A stretch of 64,000 nt of DNA, from positions 4,458,195 through 4,522,194 of the forward strand of contig NC_049991.1 in assembly GCF_000003815.2 (NCBI RefSeq). Reading direction: 5' to 3'. The position numbers and the translations under genes are program-made. Numbering within the stretch: position 1 is the first letter of the stretch; every line of letters begins with the position of its first letter. Of the stretch, positions 56,001 to 63,230 are shown in pieces. Source of the stretch: Branchiostoma floridae (Eukaryota; Chordata; Leptocardii; Amphioxiformes; Branchiostomatidae). Below the pieces are notes generated by a model, which had not been told where the DNA came from, did not search any database, and saw only the letters and a program-made list of their open reading frames with translations.

Positions 56001-57656
56001 ATAGCCTATCCAACTGACACAGGGCGTTTTCTGCGTGTTTACTGTAGCAACCTGCCGATGACCGCGGGTGACCCCCGGTAGAACGCCCGTTCTGTTCGAT
56101 CACGTCAGATCGAACAAGATTGGTGTTCTAATACCCCGAATAGAAGTCAAATTTGACCATCGGGTTTGTTTAGTGGGGGTGTTGAAAGTCATGTTCAATC
56201 TTTTTCTATTTAAAAATCATTTATATCTTTTTAATTGTGTTGTAGTTTAACATAAATTGTTCGAAATAAAGTACAGTACGCTGTTTAATAGATATAATCG
56301 ATAAATAACACTAGTATTAGCGTCCTGTCCCCTCTATAATGGTGCGGTCCAAAAAGTGGTCGGTTATTCTAATAACCGACCACTTTTCAGGTTACTGCCT
56401 GATAACCCATAGGAAATGGGGGCCTCTGATTGGTCAACTCCATCTGGCTATATGATAATAGTTTATATCAAAGACCAAACACAGCTTTTTCAATTGCCAT
56501 TAAAACTATTTCGGTATTAATCAAAGCCACTTTTGTCAGGCACACTGTATTTAGCCATAGGCTGAGATAACATATACAAAATGTAGAGAGTACTTTGGTA
56601 CATGTAATTCAGTAGAATACTGTATGATTTCTAATGCGGGCCAGGCTAGTGCATATTGTTCAAGTATACATGTATACATTTTTTACTCCCTGAAATTTTA
56701 TCATTTATTAGAACAAAATCACACCCTTCTGAAATTACGGGTTCCCTTAACATGCATGGTATATTGTGCATTCATCTGTTATATTAGGGCTAGTGAAAGT
56801 TTCATTTAAAAGTTCATTTGAGCGGAACTGGTTGAAACCACTTTCACTTTTCACCTTCACATTACCTCATATTGCATCCTGAAGGTCTCCTGTCCCTTTT
56901 CAAACTCGATCTTCTCTCGTTTCTTCTCCGTCTCCAGCTGTGAGATGGCGGTCTCCAGTTTAGCCACCTTACTGCGGGTCCACAGTAACTCCCCCTGCTT
57001 CTCTAGGGCATGCTGCTGTTCAAGTCTGCGCACTGAACACATAGATATTGTCATTGAATCAAATGTCATTATAAGCATCAAAGCATTACATAGTCTAAAC
57101 TCCAGAAGAATGTTAATCTTTCGATGGACAATGACCCACCCCAAGTTATTGTACTGCTCATTTGCTATAACTGCCTCACAAAACCACCATGTTTGCTTTG
57201 CTCACTCAGTGATTTTATTCAGTGGTCATAGCAAATGACCAGGCCTATGACACCATACACACTGAGGGACATATGGGTCATTAGCATTATCATATGATAT
57301 TCAAACCTAGATTTTCATGAGCTGCAAGGGAAGGACAGAAAATCATGAAATTTTTTAAAATTTTCTTTCATCTAAAATCATACATGTACAGTTTTCCTCG
57401 GATTGGCGAACAAGTTCAAAATTATTCACAACCAACCTCGATTTCTCTTGGCAGTTTCCGGCCTGTCCCATTGCACTGTGCTCTCGTCCCTAGAGGTTTC
57501 CAGTTTCATGGTGAGATCCCCCTTCCCTGCAGTGGTATCACCCATGTCAAACAGAAGTGAGGAGTTGCTGTGTTGCCTTCTCCCCTCTGCTAGGTAGGAG
57601 TTGAAATCTCCCATCATTCTCACTACCTCAGTGTTGTCTTCTGGAGTCACATTCAT
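43911..57656 (-). CDS. MAD1L1: MAD1L1: spindle assembly checkpoint protein MAD1
   Basis: Sixteen coding exons give about 745 residues (human about 718). MAD1 is a coiled-coil homodimer at nuclear pores and unattached kinetochores. It recruits MAD2 and turns on its closed form to delay anaphase. The N-terminus ([19 protein letters not shown]) aligns with the human start. Residues 75-560 are long coiled coil. The MAD2-interaction motif KVVHFGLNP is at about 570-578 (human KVLHMSLNP). The BUB1-binding RLK motif lies in [10 protein letters not shown] at about 644-646. The C-terminal RWD region ends [20 protein letters not shown], keeping the threonine equivalent to human T716, an MPS1 target. Splice phases agree at all junctions except inside exon 3, which has one extra base. 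Exon 15 has four partial tandem copies downstream. The assignment is secure. Confidence 0.96.
44165..44400. repeat. Dispersed repeat family R1 copy in MAD1L1 intron 15
   Basis: Core text 'catccttccatggtg...taagttaaaatgg.acattctaaggcatcctgaggggcaaaattactgt...aatcagaatt' is shared with 57,765-57,985 and 62,985-63,225. Confidence 0.75.
44587..44681 (-). CDS. MAD1L1: Exon 15 partial copy a
   Basis: 95 nt encoding [20 protein letters not shown], then [11 protein letters not shown], open throughout. The donor is intact (ccag/gtaggg). The upstream junction reads ttactaag, a possible but pyrimidine-poor acceptor. Phase 1 in and phase 0 out match a join from exon 14 to exon 16. Only this copy has Thr where the others have Ala. 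Confidence 0.4.
44746..44840 (-). CDS. MAD1L1: Exon 15 partial copy b
   Basis: Same 95-nt segment with an intact frame ([13 protein letters not shown]) and donor. The upstream junction is ttactaag. Confidence 0.4.
44905..44999 (-). CDS. MAD1L1: Exon 15 partial copy c
   Basis: As copy b with a synonymous change in a valine codon (GTA for GTG). Frame and donor are intact. Confidence 0.4.
45064..45158 (-). CDS. MAD1L1: Exon 15 partial copy d
   Basis: Nearest to the true exon 15 and identical in layout to copy c. Frame and donor are intact. Confidence 0.4.
45225..45415 (-). CDS. MAD1L1: MAD1L1 exon 15: RLK motif and start of RWD region
   Basis: 191 nt, phase 1 to phase 0. [20 protein letters not shown] carries the RLK motif. 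It is followed by the helix HEFRQACYM and LLGYKVDVV, the first RWD strands. Confidence 0.97.
45416..46110 (-). other. MAD1L1 intron 14 with a pogo-like MITE fragment
   Basis: At about 45,622-45,790 the text 'tacagtagaagccatttaatggcac' and 'ggataacttg...ggataattgca' resembles pogo/Tigger-type terminal repeats. A related copy is at 55,585-55,690. The rest is featureless. Confidence 0.5.
46111..46315 (-). CDS. MAD1L1: MAD1L1 exon 14: MAD2-interaction motif
   Basis: 205 nt, phase 0 to phase 1. It begins [20 protein letters not shown], containing the MAD2-binding KVVHFGLNP, then coiled coil and TPSSKEME. It aligns with human GDYDQSRTKVLHMSLNP. Confidence 0.97.
46504..46593 (+). tRNA. tRNA-Leu-like sequence, probably a pseudogene
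   Basis: It shows a leucine-type D arm (tggccgagcggtcta), a perfect T arm (gtgggttcgaaccccac), and a downstream T-rich pol III terminator (atttttttc). The acceptor stem (gttagcg with ttgtaac) has two mismatches, and the anticodon arm cannot be folded convincingly without a short intron. It lies in MAD1L1 intron 13, opposite strand. Confidence 0.4.
46594..47376 (-). other. MAD1L1 intron 13 remainder
   Basis: It contains a repeat near 46,797-46,870 ('ggtaccggtacagaaaattcaagtcc...ggtccggacc') that recurs at about 42,040-42,080. The dispersed 'agaatgcctgggtcagttccaagg' text also occurs near 32,325. No exon is seen. Confidence 0.5.
47377..47553 (-). CDS. MAD1L1: MAD1L1 exon 13
   Basis: 59 codons, phase 0 to phase 0. 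[11 protein letters not shown], then a proline-rich [11 protein letters not shown], then coiled coil [20 protein letters not shown]. It aligns with human KVEELEGERSRLEEEKRMLE. Confidence 0.97.
47590..47675 (-). mobile_element. tRNA-like SINE fragment
   Basis: The reverse complement has an A-box-like ctcgtggtgtagtgctta and a B-box-like gcgagtttgagtag. There is no body. Confidence 0.4.
47680..48440 (-). other. MAD1L1 intron 12, possible LINE 3' tail
   Basis: Around 47,830-47,935 the text 'gtactacaaggccgattttatacatg...caataaactaattattgctactact' has the look of a LINE 3' end with a short trinucleotide tail. Nothing else is recognised. Confidence 0.35.
48441..48497 (-). CDS. MAD1L1: MAD1L1 exon 12
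   Basis: 57 nt, phase 0 to phase 0, between tttgtag and gtaagt-like gtaagtggt. It encodes [19 protein letters not shown], coiled coil. Confidence 0.85.
48562..48770 (+). mobile_element. tRNA-derived SINE in MAD1L1 intron 11
   Basis: The tRNA-like head (gtgtggtgtaatggtacag; B box gggtttgaatccc) is followed by a diverged body 'gagaaaggcacttga...cctcacttt...aatgagta'. Confidence 0.7.
48850..49022 (+). mobile_element. Probable LINE 3' fragment with (gtga)n tail
   Basis: Text ending 'cagcagtataatcaaacaacggata' followed by gtgagtgagtgagtga, typical of a non-LTR retrotransposon end with a simple tail. Confidence 0.35.
49065..49205 (-). CDS. MAD1L1: MAD1L1 exon 11
   Basis: 47 codons, phase 0 to phase 0. 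[20 protein letters not shown] aligns with human ERDGMRAILGSYDSEL. Confidence 0.97.
49206..49922 (-). other. MAD1L1 intron 10
   Basis: At about 49,380-49,475 the text 'agccctttgtaatagccacaggctagttgtgcagccctggctg...caatgaataaattaaac' looks like a LINE 3' end. No exon is seen. Confidence 0.4.
49923..50067 (-). CDS. MAD1L1: MAD1L1 exon 10
   Basis: 145 nt, phase 2 to phase 0. [20 protein letters not shown]... ending [12 protein letters not shown] aligns with human RRLQKRVLLLTK at the same exon edge. Confidence 0.97.
50424..50796. mobile_element. hAT-type MITE, 373 bp, 5-bp target duplication
   Basis: The ends cagggttcgaaatac and gtatttcgatccctg are inverted, flanked by the direct repeat caagt (50419-50423 and 50797-50801). 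Internal 'cttgcaatttgcac' motifs repeat. It is non-autonomous. Confidence 0.85.
50824..50910 (-). CDS. MAD1L1: MAD1L1 exon 9
   Basis: 87 nt, phase 2 to phase 2. [20 protein letters not shown] aligns with human PEDLSRFVVELQQRELAL. Confidence 0.96.
50951..51350. promoter_or_regulatory. Cluster of eight perfect CArG boxes (SRF-type sites)
   Basis: CCATATTTGG occurs at 50951, 50981, 51013, 51067, 51096, 51269 and 51341, and CCATTTTTGG at 51177. Degenerate relatives lie near 51037, 51147 and 51201. All fit CC(A/T)6GG, the serum response factor consensus. They fill almost the whole intron between exons 8 and 9 and are embedded in loosely repeated text ('agccctgaa.ctgc', 'gaatcctaca'). Confidence 0.6.
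51364..51425 (-). CDS. MAD1L1: MAD1L1 exon 8
   Basis: 62 nt, phase 0 to phase 2. [20 protein letters not shown] aligns with human ERLLAKLQSWERLDQ. The donor ccaag/gtactc was chosen over gtcaga because it restores the next exon's phase. Confidence 0.9.
51520..51695 (-). mobile_element. Dispersed SINE-like repeat R2, copy 2
   Basis: Shares the 'agatggtgcatagggc...ctgtggccctgggcca...actacagcagggggctag' core with the copies near 37,795 and 59,315. Confidence 0.65.
51744..52078. mobile_element. hAT-type MITE, 335 bp, 5-bp target duplication
   Basis: The ends cagggttggacaagt and acttgtccaaccctg are perfect inverted repeats, flanked by the direct repeat aacct (51739-51743 and 52079-52083). Same family as the copy at 38,673. 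Confidence 0.9.
52181..52286 (-). CDS. MAD1L1: MAD1L1 exon 7
   Basis: 106 nt, phase 2 to phase 0. [20 protein letters not shown] aligns with human RETNGLLQEELEGLQRKL. Confidence 0.95.
52287..52989 (-). other. MAD1L1 intron 6
   Basis: The text near 52,660-52,910 ('caacccattccgatgttcctgcagaggct...gaacttcctcctgttaggagg') is probably a retroelement fragment, but I cannot place it. No exon is seen. Confidence 0.4.
52990..53120 (-). CDS. MAD1L1: MAD1L1 exon 6
   Basis: 131 nt, phase 0 to phase 2. [20 protein letters not shown] aligns with human KDLEQKLSLQEQDAAIVKNMK, followed by [12 protein letters not shown]. Confidence 0.95.
53245..53823 (-). repeat. Intronic minisatellite of cagctgcacctgc type, open in frame with exon 5
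   Basis: About fifteen degenerate 35-50-bp repeats of 'cacctgccttctc...cacacagctg'. On the coding strand, the frame of exon 5 continues through the donor into the repeat without a stop for about 140 residues. Confidence 0.85.
53824..53977 (-). CDS. MAD1L1: MAD1L1 exon 5
   Basis: 154 nt, phase 2 to phase 0. [20 protein letters not shown], then Gln-rich coiled coil ending VTAEHKVK, with the donor gtaagg. Confidence 0.93.
54363..54415 (-). CDS. MAD1L1: MAD1L1 exon 4
   Basis: 53 nt, phase 0 to phase 2, between gttcacag and gtgagt. [17 protein letters not shown] aligns with human INALKGRISELQ. Confidence 0.9.
54796..55164. mobile_element. DNA transposon insertion with 10-bp target duplication, gap inside
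   Basis: atgatttact is duplicated at 54786-54795 and 55165-55174. The element begins agcct and ends aggct, and internal attggaacgatcgg/ccgatcgttccaat are inverted. A 9-11-bp duplication with long inverted ends suggests a Mutator-like (MULE) non-autonomous element. Confidence 0.7.
54801..54900. other. Assembly gap (100 N)
   Basis: A placeholder gap directly inside the inverted-repeat element of MAD1L1 intron 3. Confidence 1.
55353..55536 (-). CDS. MAD1L1: MAD1L1 exon 3, with a one-base frame break
   Basis: It lies between the acceptor caaattcag and the donor gaggag/gtggga. Both ends should be phase 0, but the exon is 184 nt. From the acceptor the frame gives [12 protein letters not shown], matching human REVDRNQELLTRI. 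From the run TTTT at 55500-55503 onward the good frame ([19 protein letters not shown]) is shifted by one. An alternative acceptor (gacctag, exon to 55526) keeps an open frame but loses the aligned residues. Confidence 0.85.
55585..55695. mobile_element. Pogo-like MITE fragment
   Basis: 'tacagtagaagtcagttaattgcacactggataactgcac' resembles pogo/Tigger ends and matches the fragment at 45,622. Confidence 0.5.
55788..56465. mobile_element. Nested palindromic DNA elements with a gap
   Basis: ttaatgccccgcc...gtgtatatggtg is inverted as caccatataca...ggcggggcattaa around the gap. Then attatcatatagcc (from about 55,971) is inverted as ggctatatgataat at about 56,448-56,461, enclosing a perfect 17-bp-arm palindrome at 56,352-56,387. 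Confidence 0.75.
55833..55932. other. Assembly gap (100 N)
   Basis: A placeholder gap at the centre of an inverted repeat in MAD1L1 intron 2. Confidence 1.
56866..57032 (-). CDS. MAD1L1: MAD1L1 exon 2
   Basis: 167 nt, phase 1 to phase 0, between gtgttcag and gtaatg. [20 protein letters not shown]... ending FRMQYE. It aligns with human MQYQQSMQLEERAEQIRSK...SARNYE at the same boundary. Confidence 0.96.
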
Positions 57657-57657
57657 T
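57437..57657 (-). CDS. MAD1L1: MAD1L1 exon 1 (start codon at 57656)
   Basis: The acceptor ccaacatgtag is followed by one untranslated base and ATG. It encodes [20 protein letters not shown] and ends in phase 1 at cgag/gttggt. The start agrees with human MEDLGENTMVLSTLRSLNNF. Confidence 0.92.
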
Positions 57658-57764
57658 CTACATGTTGGAGAATAAGAGAATTAGAAGCATGTTAGAGTCT
57701 AACATCAACCTGGACTAGGGTTGTGTACTGGTCAGGCTTTTACCTAGGATTTACCTAGGTCGGC

Positions 57765-57990
57765 ATTTCTTGGTGAGTCGCCATTAGTGATAAGGGGATC
57801 CGATGCATCCACCTTCCATGGTTTAGAGTTTCCAAGAATGGCTTAAGTTTAAATGGTGCATTCTAAGGAATCCTAAGGGGCAAAATTATTGTCAGAGACT
57901 GTGACCACATATGACATAATGGCATCTCTGGTCAATCAGAATTTCATGCTTATTAGAGGATCTGCTCCCCAGCGTAAGTGCTTCTTTTTA
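57765..57990. repeat. Dispersed repeat family R1 copy in the MAD1L1 5' intron
   Basis: Core 'catccaccttccatggt...aaatggtgcattctaaggaatcct.aggggcaaaattattgtcagag...gaccacatatgac' is shared with the other R1 copies. Confidence 0.75.
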
Positions 57991-58365
57991 TTGTTCTTTT
58001 AATCAAAGCGTGTCAAAAATTTAGCCAGGCATGTGTCAGTATGACACATTGCCTGGCTAAAACTAAGTTTACAGTAAGTAAAAGCTTGGTACGGGTACTT
58101 ACTAGTAACGTTATGTACCGTAAGAATTGATTCGAACAAGCTCGCCTTCTGTTTATAACCATGAGCGTGTCACATGCAATGCGTACTTTAATGTACTGTA
58201 GGTCAAAAAGGTTTTAAGGACTACAATAACTTTTTTTTGCAAGACCTGCCCCCCTCCCCAAGACGAACGCATCAAGATAGCAAAGTTTGACCAACTGTAT
58301 TTCATCTAATTTTCGCAGTCTAAACCCATGCATAATACAGAAGTATTCAAATTAGCCTCGGTTAC

Positions 58366-58480
58366 CTTGCAAATCAGCTTCACTGTTCCTCGTGGCCAAA
58401 AACTTGCCAAAAACAGAGAAAAACGGCCTGGATGTAAACATCAACACTTGGACTCGGCGCCATTTTCATGCTGACCACAA
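58366..58480 (-). other. MAD1L1: MAD1L1 5' untranslated exon (inferred)
   Basis: A donor (ttgcaag/gtaacc, GT at 58365-58364) would join the acceptor of the ATG exon. The upstream edge is only estimated from promoter motifs. Confidence 0.45.
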
Positions 58481-58580
58481 TCCTTTGCGTAACAAATGAC
58501 AATGTATCCCAGAATGCCACGGGTTCAGTCATCCAGAGCCTGCAGTGTTCATCATATCCGTTAGGTGGCGCTGGTGTATG
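58450..58580 (-). promoter_or_regulatory. MAD1L1 promoter motifs (YY1, ZNF143, CTCF-like)
   Basis: The reverse complement has a YY1-type gaaaatggcgcc (about 58455-58466). On the plus strand a ZNF143/Staf-like tcccagaatgcc is at 58507-58518, and a CTCF-like ccgttaggtggcgctgg at 58558-58574. No TATA box is seen. Confidence 0.4.
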
Positions 58581-58589
58581 GTCATAATG

Positions 58590-59310
58590 TCAAGGATGTA
58601 CAAATGTATAAATATGTGACCTTAGTTAGAGCCCTTGAGGCAGTTTGAGGGACATTTTCTCCAAGTGGTTGACCATAGATTTCTCAGTGAATTTCGGACC
58701 CCGCAATTACTTTCTATCGTGCGGGGGCGTGGAGATCACTTATTCTAGATAATTTATTTTACCAAGGAGGTTAAAGAACCTCCTTGATTTTACGACAAAA
58801 CCTATACCATTAACGTTAGGTAAAAGGAATGTGTGTGGGTTGCCTTGCCCCGGTGATAATACAATTATAAATCTTCATCCAGGTCAACGGTTTGGTGGAC
58901 AGGTAACTTTTCTCACACCATTCAGTCACCCTTTTCAGATTTCATAATTGAGTTCATTGCCCCTAGTCAGGTGCCCTCTCTCACTGCACGACGCAGTCAC
59001 CTCTATATTTGCTGTGTGACTCATTTGCCCAACCCGTGAAATACAAACACCTGGTAGCACGTGCGCCACGCCTCCAATCGCGTAACAGTCACAACATTGC
59101 ACGGCAAACATTACAACACAAAGGGGGCCAAAACCCCCGCCCACTCTTATAATACTTCATGCTGCCGGGCACCGTGCAAATTGCAGTGTTTGGGTGTGTT
59201 GTGATCTAAATCTCTGATAACACTAAATATACACAGCTTTCATCATCCTTTTCAAAGAATTCCAGGCATTCTTCCTTCCTCAATGACAAAAGAATATTTG
59301 TGTCGTATAA
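58590..59310. other. Intergenic between MAD1L1 and small Maf
   Basis: No gene is seen. A perfect hairpin caaggaggttaaagaacctccttg type (arms caaggaggtt/aacctccttg) lies at about 58,764-58,787. Confidence 0.5.
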
Positions 59311-59314
59311 GTTT

Positions 59315-59548
59315 AAGTCCTTCCCGCACCAGATGGTGCATAGGGCAGCTCCCATCTCCATTTCTATAGCCCTGGGCCACACAATGTGCTATAACTATAC
59401 GGCAGGGGGCTAGTCCACTGGTACACAATGTAGTGTTGTGTTTGACTGTTCAACTACCATTATCTTTCCCGAATGCTGAGTGCATCTATCAATTCTAACG
59501 TCTTCTGCATGCCTTGGCCGGGGATCAAACTCATGACTTACCAACAAT
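59315..59548 (-). mobile_element. Dispersed SINE-like repeat R2, copy 3
   Basis: Core 'accagatggtgcatagggc...ctatagccctgggccacac...ggcagggggctagtccactgg' and the tail-like 'gaatgctgagtgc' are shared with the copies near 37,795 and 51,520. Confidence 0.65.
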
Positions 59549-59659
59549 GCTCTGGTACTTAGGTTTCATTAAAAGATGTATGAAAAAGTTAGAAAAATCG
59601 TGAAAGTTCAACACAAGAAGATGAGACGAAAAACCAGCCACAGCCAAAAATAACTTATG

Positions 59660-62464
59660 ACCTAAACTTTATTGTAGACATGTCAACGTAACACACTGAG
59701 GTCGCGAGGCAGAGATTCTATCCGCCTTATCATTATCACAATATTATCTACAACACTTGCATTTAGCTGTTGCAAAGTCTCCAACGCATTTAGGCTCTGT
59801 ACTTAGTACAGGACTGAAAGACACAATAGGTGGAGGACCATGTATATATATGCACCTATGTATTGGCATACCGTATACACATACATGTACACGTGTGCTT
59901 TTTCTACTTCTCTGTGCAGTTCTAACGCTAGTTCACCTTTATCCATGGGGTATACTATATCCGTTATTTCTAAAAACTGGGTATTGAGGAATATTAAGTC
60001 GACGGATGTTGGTTTCAAATTGCAATATTTCAGTAGTGCAACAGTGGATCCAACTAAAATTAAAGTCAGATAAAATGTTTTTGAAAATGGACATTGGTTA
60101 CCCCGCAGATAAAGGTCAACTAGTGTGAATAGCTAGAATTCAGAACGAACTACGTGAAATGTTATCTACCTAATGCCCAGTGTATGGAGTCTAACTGAAA
60201 ACTGAATCTTAAAACAGTATGTATGGTTGCCTACATTTTTGTCCAACATTCCTGTAGAAGCTTGTATCTATACCTATTTACAAACACCTTTGTTTACCAG
60301 ATCTACAATTAAGTATGCAGAAGAATTATAGTAATTTTTCATATAACAAAATAAAGGACTACCACATACGAACAATTATTGGCTTGCTGAAACCAACCCC
60401 CCCTTCCAATCAATGGTGTGTCCCAAATGTACTACTGGAAAGTTTTAAACTAGTGGAACACACCATTCTTGGAGGGGGTGTAAGCAATCTACCCTTGAAA
60501 ATTTTCGCGTATCATGATCAATTTTAGTAATGCTGCATTCGCATTCCCAAACCAGTGCCTGGCCGGAACTTTTGCGGACAGATGAAAGAAGTGTAATACG
60601 CAATTGAGCTCATTACTATTTTTGTTACATTTTGTGTGTTTTCTTGTCTTTTGCGTCATACTTTTTGTTCCAAAAAGCTGCGTGACCGGGCCTGTTCGGG
60701 AATGAGAACGTGGCATTAACTGTGCAAATCTGTGATTGGGTACTGTAAGAATGGGCAACTGTGTACAGGATATTGTGCGATATGAGGAAGGCACTTGTGT
60801 TGCTATCTACTGAATCGCAGGGAAGAATTTACAAATCCTATTTTTGAAGCCAATTCTACTTTGTTGCTATGTGAGGTCCAAGCTGACTATTACTACTATG
60901 CTGTATCAGTTTAACAAGTCATTTTACAATTTCTGTCAGAAAAAGTTTAGAGCTCGAAAAAGTCCTGTGGATTCATTCCAAGGGGTCAAAAACAAGATTT
61001 TATGGAAATGTCATGGATCATAATTTGGAAAAAATAGATTTGATGTTAAAAAGAAAAAAAAAAACAATATGAGAAGTAAGGCATTCTTTTTCGACATTAG
61101 AACATTTCTAAGCCAATAAATCCAAACAACAACTGATCGTTTTCCCCTTCTTTTGCTTACAATCATCTTACTTAGAATATATTATTGAATAAAATCTTGG
61201 ACAAAATACACAGCTCAGAAACATATAAATAAAAATGTTCATGTTCAATTTGTTAACTTTCATTTTGCCACAAAAACTAAAACATATTTGATAAAAAATT
61301 ACAATTTAGAATATCTTCAGAAAAGAAAGCAAAGTCTTACAAAAAGTGCAGCAACTGAAACAAATTTTTTAGCTTCACTGAAAACAGCACAAAATCTGTG
61401 GGTTATTCCTTGAAAGTACCTTTTGCATTTGACTAACAAAAATTAGGTATACTACAGGTATATTACATGTAGCTTAGCTTGTTCAAGTTTGTCCACCATT
61501 TTGAGTACGCATGCACAACATCATGAATTTTTGGTAATATGTCAAAGGTAAAGGTCTATGAGACATAACCAAAAATGCTTGGATATTGTCAATATGCAAA
61601 TAAGACAAGGTTAAGTCACTGAGAACTGTTGACAAGTCAGGGGCTTTCACCTTTGACCTTAATATGCATGTGTTTTCAGAATGGTGAAGGAGCTCATACA
61701 CTTAAAACACCAGGCCTAACACACATGTAAAAGGATGCAATGCCCCCCTCCCACCCCACCAGCTTAAACTGTGTTGTTACATATTTCAAAAAGGATCTTC
61801 CTTTCAAAAACACTGAAAGGTTCTGCTTCTTCCAAATATGGACTGTTTCCATGGCGATAGGACCAGTTGCAATATGATTGACAGATGATCAGACAACACA
61901 AATGAAAACACAAACTAATGAAGTTAATCAACAATTGCTATACATGTGCCTCTCAAATTTTCACTAACATGGCTGTATGATGGCTGCTCCATTATATGGA
62001 CTATTGATTTAATTTTTCAGTGCGACCGTTGAATCCTCTATCGTGTTAACATACAATTTCTATCTCCTGTGCCCGAATGGACGATGTGGGGGTAAGTTTA
62101 ACTTTTCCAACACCAAAACTACAAGATAGCAATATCAAACCACAGTTTACCACAGAATACAACAAGAACACAGGCAAAAATAAATACTACTAGTACGCAC
62201 TTGCCAGGCAGTGAAGTACGCAGCTTATTAATATTATAATAACACAACTCTAGCGAGCGTCTCCTCTCCAAATTCATTTGTACAAAAGTAAGGTATATGA
62301 TAAAGATATAGATATATATATTACATATCATAAACATTCGCTAATGTGAAATAAACTCTCTTAGAATTATATTTTCTTAGTAAATTATTGGCATCATTGC
62401 ATTAGGAGGATAGATATATTTGGCTGGATATCACTCAGTCTATGTACATAGCGCCGACTAAAAC
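59660..62464 (-). other. Likely small Maf 3'UTR / downstream region
   Basis: AT-rich with no exon. A minus-strand AATAAA lies at about 59,670. It contains an imperfect inverted repeat at 60,396-60,479 (arms of about 25 nt: cccttccaatcaatggtgtg and cacaccattcttggaggg). A repeat near 61,490-61,685 is related to the one at 41,090-41,268. Confidence 0.35.
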
Positions 62465-62935
62465 TCAATCTCGGTCTTGTTTGATACGCAAGTCGCTCGG
62501 ATGCTCTTGCTCTCGAATGTCGACCTCCATGTCGCGGTGGTTCGAGTGGAGTAGCGCGACCGCCGCCTGGATATTTCCGTTGCTCTTCTGGAGCGTCGTG
62601 GCAAAGTTCTGGAGGGCCTCGTACTTTGTTCTCATGGCTCGGAGCTCGATTCTCATTTCCGTGTTTTCCCGCGTGAGCTTGTCGACCTCCGACTTCAGCA
62701 CGTGCTGCTGGCGCTCCAGCTCCTCCTTCTGCGTGAGCCGCTTGGTGCGGCAGCTGGCGGCGTACCCGCGGTTTTTCAGCGTCCGTCGCCGCTGCTTCAG
62801 CCGCATTATCTCCTCCTTCGAGAGCCCGCGCAACCGGCGATTCAACTCCCGGACGGTGAGCTGCACCAGTTCCATGTCGCTCAGGTGCAGGCCGTTATTT
62901 GGGCTCAGTTCCGGGTCCTCTGGCTCTTTCTTGAT
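62465..62935 (-). CDS. MAFK: Small Maf bZIP transcription factor, main coding exon (5' exon missing)
   Basis: 156 residues and TGA, starting at the acceptor gttttcctatcag with IKKEPED. This fits vertebrate VKREPG just after the short first coding exon. Next come the extended homology region ([20 protein letters not shown]), the basic region with the Maf-specific NRGYAASC and flanking Arg/Lys, and a leucine zipper of about five heptads ending in [12 protein letters not shown]. No acidic or proline-rich activation domain precedes them, so this is a small Maf (F/G/K type). Such proteins dimerise with CNC factors or each other on MARE/ARE sites. IKKE fits the SUMO consensus. Pre-duplication orthology to MAFF/G/K jointly is more likely than to MAFK alone; the symbol is nominal. 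The first exon with the ATG probably lies beyond the window. Confidence 0.95.
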   Translation of the reverse strand: MKKEPEDPELSPNNGLHLSDMELVQLTVRELNRRLRGLSKEEIMRLKQRRRTLKNRGYAASCRTKRLTQKEELERQQHVLKSEVDKLTRENTEMRIELRAMRTKYEALQNFATTLQKSNGNIQAAVALLHSNHRDMEVDIREQEHPSDLRIKQDRD

Positions 62936-62984
62936 CTGATAGGAAAACAACAAAAACAAATGACTTAGGATGATCTTTTTGCAG

Positions 62985-63230
62985 GCTTTTGGCTAGGATT
63001 TTATCACAGGGAGTCCAAATTTCTTGGCGAGTTGCGGTAAGTGACTATGTTCAGGGGAATCCACCTTCCATGGTGTTTTTTATAATTTTAAGTTAAAAAT
63101 GGTGCATTCTAAGGTATCCTGAGGGGCAAAATTACTGTCAGAGAGGTCTGCGTAGAAGACTATGACCACAAATGACCTCCTGGCATCCCTGGTCAGTGGT
63201 CAATCAGAATTTCATGCTTGTCAGTTACTG
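62985..63230. repeat. Dispersed repeat family R1 copy in the small Maf intron
   Basis: Core 'aatccaccttccatggtg...taagttaaaaatggtgcattctaaggtatcctgaggggcaaaattactgtcagag...catccctggtcag...aatcagaatttcatgcttgtc'. Confidence 0.75.

Noticed and set aside
62442-62968. Plus-strand ORFs over the small Maf exon
   Set aside because: Antisense shadows of the bZIP exon; the minus frame carries the invariant NRGYAASC and heptad leucines.
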